Origin: Tanypteryx hageni
Lineage: Eukaryota; Arthropoda; Insecta; Odonata; Petaluridae
Assembly (NCBI GenBank): GCA_028673005.1
Contig: CM054117.1
Location: forward strand, 32,088,561-32,152,560
Length of the DNA stretch: 64,000 nucleotides
Direction of reading: 5' to 3'
Each line of letters begins with the position of its first letter. The stretch's first letter is position 1. Both the position numbers and the translations under genes were made by a program. This document shows, piece after piece, positions 56,279-64,000 of this stretch. Under the pieces are notes generated by a model. The model searched no databases. It was not told where the DNA came from and worked only from the letters and a program-made list of their open reading frames with translations.

Positions 56279-56481
56279 TAGGGATACGATATCGAAACGA
56301 AAGTATCGATACCTTAATCATATGATTTATCGAATTAAAAGTATCGATACCACAAAAGTATCGGACCGAAAGTACCGATATCACTAGAAAATCGAAAGAA
56401 AAGAATCGAGTACAAAAGTACTTGGTATCGAAAGGAAATTACCGATATGAGTAAAGTATCGATACTTTTTTCGTATCCCTA
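56279..56481. mobile_element. 203-bp hAT MITE, twin 2, opposite orientation
   Basis: Same family and same length as the element at 55921, inverted. Exact 8-bp duplication TTTTCAGG at 56271-56278 and 56482-56489, so it is an independent insertion. Confidence 0.9.
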
Positions 56482-56489
56482 TTTTCAGG

Positions 56490-57415
56490 TCATGTATTAA
56501 GACAAAATTGTCTTCCCTTGACCGAAAGTTTATCGGACCACGATGAGGGATTCTGACGGTTGGCGCACTATTACCCACTGACTCTTCGAAAAAAAGACAC
56601 TGGATTCTTAAAACTCATTCATGATTTTCACTCTCAACCTACGCAATTTCCATTTTCTCTATGTCAGCATGCCTCGACCTTAACAATTGCTGTTCATTCA
56701 CTAACCTTCTTCCTTTCTCTCTTAAAAAAAAGAAAGAAATCACAACCCCCTTCGCAAAGTCATCCTCCGACTTCTCCGACCGCACCCATGTCGCTCTCCC
56801 GCTACATTCCCGCTCCATCTCCTCCACGAAACCGCTACCTCCTTCTCCACCGCTCCTTCCATTCATTCGCACTTTTCCTCACTCCCTCCGTCGCCCTCTC
56901 CTATTCAAAACCTCTCGCTCTCCATCCCTCCTCTCCTTCTTTACCTCAAACCTCTCCTCTCCGTACTTATCCTTCAGAATGACCTCGGCGGACCCTCTCC
57001 CCACACCCACCCCCACCTCTGCCATCCGCCTCCTCTCCCTCCTCGCACCCTCTTCCCATAATCCGCCTCTCGTCGTGCCATCCGCACGCATAAACCAAAC
57101 CATTGCGGGCATACGCCCCGTCAACTCCTGTCCTCGACCCCGGCTTCCTCCCCACCACACCCCCTCCACTCTCACTCCACTCCCCCTCCACTCTCCTTTC
57201 ATTATCATTCCGCTCTCCCTCCTCTCCTCCTCAATTCTCTCTTCATTCCCACTGTTTATCCCTCCTTCCACCCCTCTATCACCCTCATTCCCTCCTCTCC
57301 TTTTTACCCTCCCTCACCAATCCTTACTCATCTCAAATATAACAAACGTCTCATCTGCATCCGTCCCTCTAAATGCTCAGTCGCTTTCCTCCTCCAACCC
57401 ATCCTCTCTCTCTCT

Positions 57416-57418
<3 letters not shown>
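56490..57418. other. pyrimidine-rich block, not coding
   Basis: CT-rich plus strand. The longest ORF of the window (401 codons, 56661-57866) runs through it, but it is Ser/Pro/Leu low-complexity and continues through two (TA)n tracts as Tyr-Ile repeats. No domain or codon signal supports it. Confidence 0.6.
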
Positions 57419-57475
<57 letters not shown>

Positions 57476-57488
57476 TTATTTATTTATA
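57419..57488. repeat. (TA)n plus TTTA microsatellite
   Basis: TA tract to about 57471, then TTTATTTA to 57488. Confidence 0.97.
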
Positions 57489-57524
57489 AACAAAGTCCAC
57501 TTGGGAAGGCTCCACTTTGTGGAA

Positions 57525-57531
<7 letters not shown>

Positions 57532-57600
<69 letters not shown>
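57532..57600. repeat. (TA)n microsatellite, ~69 bp
   Basis: Second TA tract, separated from the first by ~43 bp of unique sequence. Confidence 0.97.
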
Positions 57601-57602
<2 letters not shown>

Positions 57603-59034
57603 TATATATCCCATTCCCTTCTCTCTTTCACCTCCATTTATGTCCATCTCCCTTTATCTCTGCTTCTCCTTTCTCCCTCTTTAATTTTTCATCCTAAAAT
57701 TTATTTTCTTCCCGGAACTTCTTTATCTACTCCTCTCCTCCCGATTTCCTTCCATCTTCCCATTTCCTCCCACTATTTCTCTCCCTATTTTACCCTAGTC
57801 TCCTATTTTCAAATTACTCGACCTATTACTGTCAAGCACAATCATAGCTTTAAGTATATTGCTTGACTGCTGATATTTTTATTATGCAAAACGCTTGTTT
57901 TTTCACCCTTCTCTAAAAAGTCCATCTCATCTCCACTTCTCGCCCGTATTGTGTTTAATCTCTATATCAAAGATTCTGCATTCTTCGAACGAGTATTTAT
58001 GGAAAATGCCTGGCAAATTCCAATTCATCTTTCCAGCGTAAGCAACGTAACGAGATTATGAAACCTGGAAAGTATTAAATGGACGAATCGACGTTTATCG
58101 GCAATAAAATTAGCGGCAGCTAAAATTTAGCGCAATTTGCTTTCAATTCGAAGAGAACGACTGCATTTGCAGCTGAAATAAATCTCTATAGTGTTTTATT
58201 GTGAAGAGATCTGAATGGATTTCGCATGATTTCACACTAAACTGCCTTAAAAACCTAAAATATATTCTAAGCTCTAAACTGCAAAAAATCGACTTATGTC
58301 TTAAGAACATAAAATGCTTGGAATAAACACGTTTATTGGTGGCCACAAATAACTAATCTTGCTCAATTCCTGTCATAAAATTTACACTTTTTATAATGAA
58401 ACAAAAGCAATAGTAATAAATTAGATCTTCAATTAACATTTTAAAATATCATCGTGATCCTAGTTTCCGCAGAATCATTGATTTATCTTTCAATCTCTAC
58501 TTCCACTAATATTGTTCATAAGCGATATTTTTATAGATTATACTCTAATGATGTTGACGGAGTCGGTGTCAATGATTTTAATATTTGTTCCGCTGTTAAA
58601 ATTCGCTAGAATTTACCAAAGACGTAAAAAAAACGTGATGGTTATTTTTTCTTCCTATTAGCGTTAAAACTTTAATATCTGCACGCAAGCGCATTTTTTA
58701 ATGTAAAAAATATGAATACGTTTCTATTCATTTAATTGCACTTTGATTCATCACAAAACCAAAATAAAATTCCCACCAGGTCGAGTTGCCCATAAAATTC
58801 AAATTGGAAATTTATTAATTTCTGAGGAATAAAAACGCAATCTTTAAAAGAATTGTGAAATTCTTCAACCTGACTCCAGCTCACTCATATTTGGGATAAA
58901 ATTTTAATTCAAAAGTTAGTTATTTAAATTTAGGATTGGCAAACTTCCGTTGCAATTAACTTATAATTTAAAATAATGTGTTGAATTGCCAACATGAAAT
59001 TCATTGGGTATTTCCAACATTAAAATTGAAAAAA
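57601..59034. other. unassigned DNA
   Basis: The pyrimidine-rich block continues to ~57830, then AT-rich DNA without supported features. Confidence 0.45.
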
Positions 59035-59715
59035 ATCTAATGTGACTTTCTCCATATCTGTAATATTTCTAAAAATTTCAAATAGGTTACATTAATAAAT
59101 ATTTAAGAAACTGCGAGAAAATTTTAGACTTTACAAAGAACAAATAAACTCAAACCATAGGCTTCTAATATTGGAAATAGCCACAAAGTTCCAACAAGTA
59201 AGAAAAGAAAAAGGAGCGTTACTAAGATGTAACTAAGCATCAATTGTTAACAATAGTCGTCGGTAGGTGGCGTGGTGGTGGCAGCTAAAAATATAAGATA
59301 TCTCTTAAAAAATTCATTATATGGGAAAATGTTTCAAACAAAGGTTGTAGAAACTTACATTTCCTACAACTTTTATTCCAGAATGTTTTTAAATATATCA
59401 TATATTAAAGCAAATATCTCAAAATAACGGATAAGTGACAAGAGTAAACACCCACTTCCGTTTGACCGATTTTTACCAAAAACTAATCAGTTCTTGTGAC
59501 TTTCATTAAAATGTTAAATATAGAATTTTCCATTGACCTGATTAATAGTTTTTGAGTTAGAGAACCCACGAAAAAACTGTCACACACACACCATCGAGAA
59601 AATGGCCAAAACGCGTTCAGGAGACCTCAAAACGTTTATTTCCGTTGGAATCTCGAATTCGATTTTTTCATGTAAACAATACTTTCCCCTATACTACGTA
59701 TGGAGAAAGTAAAAA
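59035..59715 (+). repeat. ACTTTCTCC repeat family, copy D
   Basis: 681 bp, the most complete uninterrupted copy alongside A. The left edge is TCTAATGTGACTTTCTCCAT and lacks the ~11 bases GGCCACCATAT present in A. The right edge is CGTATGGAGAAAGTAAAAA. Confidence 0.75.
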
Positions 59716-59792
59716 GCAGAAAACTGAACCAATGTTTCAAATTACAATAAATATGATAAGATCTACAAGTACTTTCAACTTACTTGATGATG

Positions 59793-59908
59793 GGAATAAT
59801 TTTGAAACGAGGAAAAAAAATCTTCTATGACCAGGAATCGAACCCGGGTCTTCCACTTAACCGGGCGGATATTCTACCGCTGAACTACCGTAACAGCGCA
59901 ATTTTCTT
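59793..59908 (-). repeat. tRNA-derived SINE with exact 14-bp target duplication
   Basis: CTTACTTGATGATG occurs at 59779-59792 and 59909-59922. The minus-strand element between has a tRNA-like head (59825-59897; GGTTCGATTCC B-box, CGGTAGTTCAGCGGTAGAAT A-box region) and a T-rich tail ending AAATTATTCCC directly against the duplication. There is no poly(A). The anticodon loop is one base too long (CCGGTTAA), so it is not a functional tRNA. Confidence 0.85.
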
Positions 59909-59922
59909 CTTACTTGATGATG

Positions 59923-62160
59923 TCAAAAGTGATTTTCTGGAGTGATTTAATTGACTCTCTTCGCATATTCAAGTGAAAACTAAAAAACTTTGTTCTTTCC
60001 TTCTCTCCTGTTTATTACATGCAGTAAATTCTCTCCACCGTTCATCCAACGTCTAAATTTGAGTCACGAGCGGATTCCGTCGCTTTCTCCCTCACACGAA
60101 GCGTATGAATGAAAAGGATCTAGTGACGCCCTCAGAAGATGAACCCCTTTATGGCTGATCTACCATAACCTTATAAACAGTCAAGCGGTTAATTCAAGGA
60201 TAGTAAAAAGAAATCTTTCAATACTTATCTCCTCATTAACAAGATAAGTTGCCAGGAAACGAACATTAAAACCTACTTATCAAAACGTTACGCTTTATCT
60301 TGCTCTCTCTCTGTCTTTCTACTCGTAATGTCACGCCTTTTCTCGACACGCACATTTCCCCTCAGCGGAGAGCCCTTGGCCCTTCCACCCCCTTTTCCCT
60401 ACTCGTTGGCCCTTCTTTGCCCTTCGACCTCCGTGTCACGCCTATCCTAAATGAACTGGAAGGGAGACACGTGGGCCGCGGAGAGAGAAATAGACATATA
60501 AAGCGAGAGGGGGAGATATGGGAAATCGCAAATGGCGCCACCCACCCGGGAGAAATCTCCGTACTTCCGCAACGCGGTTCTGAATGCGATAAAAAGAAGA
60601 AGGGGAACGAAAATATGGGAGAATGGAATAAAGAAAAGAGTGGCATATTGCAATGGCGAAAAAATCAGTCGCGAGCCCAACCGCATACGACGGGATCGAT
60701 GTCTGCACGAGACCGTAGCCTAAAGAGAATCCATAAAACACTTTTGCAAGTTCTAGTTGAATATGTCTTTATCTCCGATAGGCATATATTAAAAATTCTA
60801 TACAGTAGATGCATGTTATATTAGGCACGGGGCTATACGGAAAGACCCTGCTATAAGTTAAAGGCCTCTTCAGGGTTGGTAGATATATGACAGTTCCTTT
60901 TTGTTGAGTTAAGCCATGTGGTAGTTTAGGTCTTATTGTTTTCTTTGGGGATGGCAATTGCCCGGCATTATCTCTAAGATGGAAGGGAGACTCGGCAAAA
61001 CCTTCCGTAGACAGCCTGAGTTACATAAATGTGGTAATAAATAATAACACTTTTGCCACAACATCGATATTTTATTTGCCTTCGAGATAAACTCCCTTAA
61101 TCCCAAACTCGAACTCGTGATTACCTTTAAAAGTACTCGAAATGGACGTTTGCTATTTCTTACAGATACACGTTATTTTATTTTTGTTAACACATTTTTG
61201 CAATTTTTTCTCCAAGTTCAAAGATGTTCGGTATTGAGCGAGTTCCTCTTAAAACAGAAAGGAGATAGAAACTTCAAAGGCCGCTTCGTAGTAGAGGGCA
61301 AGGTAAAATATTTTCATTCTCTAGAATCGTCGGCGGAAGATTGTGATAAACCTCTTCGCCATATACGACATGCATCTACAACGGAAACCAAGTTTATCTC
61401 TTCGGGATAGAAAACGATGAAAATCGGACTTTATCAAAGTTCGACGACTCTTTTCCGATTATAATTACTCTTTCTTGTGCGTTAAATCGTGAATAGTAGA
61501 TGTTATCTCATGCAGTATTTTAGACTCTGAGAATATAGTGCTTCTGTTATAGCACTCGTGATGGAAAATTTATGTAATACGACGATTCGCAGAAGGGGAC
61601 CTGCTTAAAAGTATTTATGAAAACGAAATACGTCGTACTAATATATATTTAAATGATGTAGAGGAAAGTCAAAACAAACAATATATAATGAAAAAATAAA
61701 TATTTAAGAAATTTTTCTTACTTATAATTACCAACTCTGGATCTAATACTGCCATGTATGCGTTCGACTTTGGTTTTGCTGATAGTCATTTAAATAGGCG
61801 ATGAAGTATTGTTAATGGGCAATTTAAAAGTAAGAAACAAACAAATATATATGTGTGTGTGTTCATGCATACATATATGACATGCAAATTACGCCAAAGC
61901 GAACGCTCTGTCATTTTCGCCGAGTCTTGGGAACAGGAAAGACGATTCTATTTGCACCCGAATCCGTTTTTACGGCGGAGTAACGCGAAAAGTGTTATTC
62001 ACAGAATTCTGCTCCCTGGCCGAAGCCGACTCACTGCCCGAAATAGCTGTTACACCTCACGCGGCAGGTCAAGCGAAATCAATCAATTTTTACGTACGAG
62101 AGCAAAAAAAATGGCATTGAACGCCACATGGCGGTTTCGGCTTTTTTCATGATGAGCCGA
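59923..62160. other. unassigned DNA
   Basis: 60300-60720 is GC-richer with overlapping ORFs (174 codons plus, 94-99 minus) and a CACGTGGGCC motif near 60468. No domain recognised. The remainder is AT-rich. Confidence 0.4.
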
Positions 62161-62930
62161 AAAAAATCGCTCAATTATTTCTGTCACGTCTAGAGAGCTA
62201 ACGAGAGAGAGAAAGAGACAGAAAGAAAAGCCATTATTTCAATTAATTCGAACGCGTAAATAATACAATAAAAAATAAAGAACTTTATATCATCGCTAAA
62301 AATCACGTCGGTCCATTTGCTCCACATCCTTCTCCTCGCAACGCGAGGCACGGAAGCACGCGCGGGCGACACAGAGAGAGAGAGAGAGAAAGATGGAGAG
62401 TGGGGGAGAGAGAGAGGGAGGGAGAAAAAAGAGCGTGGGCTCAATGTGCCATATTATACGCCCGTCTCCCACCCGCGTCAATTTTTCTTTCGTCTTATAA
62501 ATCACGTCAGATTTATTTTATGAACACCCACGTGAAGACAGGAAGACCTCCCGGCCGTGGCATCACTCCTATCTTCCTCCCCCCTATCTCCCCATCCTCC
62601 TTCCATCGCCCTCTCCCCACCCTCACTCCAATAGCACCCCTTCCTCGCCGTCTTCCAGGGCTCTTCATTCATGGTCTCCTCGAGAGATGAGGAGGTGGAC
62701 TTGCGTTTGTCCATGCGGGAAGAAAAGGAAGGACGGGGAGTGGGGGAGGAGGGTGGCGTAGCGTAGGAGGAGGAGGCCACCAAATGGTGGTAGCGATGTT
62801 TTCGCCCACTTGGGACATGCGTCACTCCTCCCCCACTCCCCCATCTCCTCCTCCCCAAAGGAGGTGGCGACGATTTACCAAACCTTGACACCAGGCCCGG
62901 GGGGAATGCGGGGAAAGGGGGTGGGGGACG
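62161..62930. other. GA/CT-rich CpG island
   Basis: (GA)n at 62373-62389 and near 62405, then pyrimidine-rich sequence to 62690 and purine-rich sequence to 62930. Overlapping ORFs on both strands (96, 129 codons) reflect the bias. Similar in style to the islands at 10.2, 37.4, 40.8 and 50.4 kb. Confidence 0.45.
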
Positions 62931-64000
62931 TTTTATATTTATTCCGGCGTGCCCTCGTCATAAGGTGCCTCAGGGCGTGACGTATCCGCGGACGTTGGCC
63001 AGGAACTGCGATTCTGTGTGTTCAAATTCCGGGATCGTCCATTAAGGGAGATGCGTCGAACTTATTAATGGCCATTTTTATTTTTGCTCGATCCAGATCG
63101 ATCGTATTGACTGGTTAGCTCACTTTTTTATGTTGTAAAAACCGCTGCCAGGGGATGAGTGATGTTAAATATGCTAAACTGAAATTTTGAACGAGCATAC
63201 GAGTTGAATTGCATTTATTATTTTTTGTTCTAATCATCCGGGATATCACCGATGTATTTAAATGTTACTCTTACCTATGGGATTGCTTTTTCGATCGATT
63301 TGAATCCAGTCTATCGTAAACTGCGAGTGCAGAAGTGTTGTCTCACACGAAAACAGCGGATGATGCAAAGTGCCGTTTTTTAATTATTGTCTCTACTTGG
63401 CCAACGTTTCTGAATTGATGGATCTCTCAGTCACGACGATTCAATTCTAAATACAGAAAACCCGCTTGAAGAGCGGTATAAATTATGTAGTCACGAACAC
63501 GTACAGAAATAAATAGTCAGTTAAAACAAAAATTTTACGAACCTTTGTACCTTTCTTGAAGCAAGATTTTTTTTCCATAAGTGGCGTTATGGAACTTGGA
63601 AATATGATTCTCAAGCGGCCAATTAAGGCTAGTGAAGAATTTGCGAAATAAACAACATGTTTAAGGACAATCTCACCTTATAACTTTGAAAAATAACTAC
63701 ATTTTTAAATTAATTACTAATACATTTTCTCCAACAATTTTGCCTAGCGTCCTTAACACTGAATGCAAGACGACGGTCTGATTTGTTTGCCAATTTCGAT
63801 GTTCGAAGAATTATCCTACAGATTTCTCCGAGTTTCAATATTATATATATGTACATGATAAAAATGTTAAACAAAGTATTTTCGGGTAAAATAAAGTCTG
63901 TTCAAATTATTCATTTATCAACGTAAAATTAAACCACAGGCGCTGAGGAAACAAAAAATTCACATCTATAAAATGATAATTAAGTTCGAAGCAAATATTT
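62931..64000. other. unassigned AT-rich DNA to window end
   Basis: No ORF, repeat end or RNA gene is supported. Confidence 0.5.

Noticed and set aside
56661..57866. 401-codon ORF, the longest in the window
   Set aside because: Ser/Pro/Leu-rich translation of a CT-rich strand, continuing as Tyr-Ile repeats through two (TA)n tracts. No domain, no alternative start evidence.
60300..60824. 174-codon plus-strand ORF
   Set aside because: No recognised domain; overlapping open frames on the minus strand; no splice or start context support.
1..64000. CRISPR arrays, operons, rRNA genes or prokaryotic islands
   Set aside because: No regularly spaced repeat-spacer structure, no rRNA-like sequence and no tightly packed ORFs; all evidence is eukaryotic.

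Overview
This window looks like gene-poor nuclear DNA from an animal, most probably an arthropod. It is AT-rich with GC/CpG-rich islands. It carries long (TA)n, (GA)n and (CT)n microsatellites and the repeat types common in arthropod genomes: hAT, piggyBac and pogo-like DNA transposons, a Penelope-like retroelement and a tRNA-derived SINE. Nothing suggests bacterial organisation. There are no long conserved ORFs, no operons and no ribosome-binding pattern. The order or species cannot be fixed from sequence alone. No complete protein-coding gene was found. Nearly all ORFs longer than 60 codons are products of low-complexity or strand-biased sequence. The window is best read as intergenic DNA or a very large intron.

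Layout. 1-3.5 kb: unassigned DNA, a head-to-head pair of tRNA-like SINEs inside 12-bp direct repeats, then a CT/CpG-rich block ending in the only attractive exon candidate (3421-3495, followed by a strong splice donor). 3.57-5.95 kb: three hAT-type elements with exact 8-bp target duplications; two of them share one target octamer present three times. 8.3-9.0, 11.2-11.9, 51.3-52.8 and 59.0-59.7 kb: four copies of a ~650-bp repeat whose ends carry ACTTTCTCCATA. 10.2-10.9 kb: GA repeat and CpG-rich promoter-like block. 12.1-12.6 and 14.6-14.8 kb: more hAT elements, again two in tandem at one target. 18.2-18.8 kb: a terminal-inverted-repeat element with a second one nested inside. 18.9-20.6 kb: purine-biased strand. 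22.8-23.1 kb: another hAT MITE. 25.3-26.4 kb: a Penelope-like element remnant with two ~420-bp inverted arms around (TA)n and a readable GIY-YIG nuclease fragment; related arms lie at 31.6-31.9 kb. 28.9-29.4 kb: a piggyBac-type MITE. 35.8-36.5 kb: a pogo/Tigger-type MITE. 46.4-47.5 kb: a piggyBac relic with a broken transposase C-terminus and three copies of a 19-bp palindrome. 47.6-47.8 kb: a foldback repeat. 49.5 kb: a short stretch resembling cytochrome c oxidase subunit 7A. 50.4-51.1 kb: GA-rich island with an NRF1-type palindrome. 55.9-56.5 kb: two 203-bp hAT MITEs in opposite orientation, each with a perfect 8-bp duplication. 59.8 kb: a SINE with a 14-bp target duplication. 62.2-62.9 kb: a GA/CT-rich island.

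The elements form a layered insertion record rather than a cooperating gene set. The most informative signals are serial hAT insertion into one regenerated TCTAG-type octamer, Penelope-like arms arranged around (TA)n tracts, and a SINE with a non-poly(A) 3' end mobilised with long target duplications. Every family name below rests on motifs read by eye; no database search was possible.
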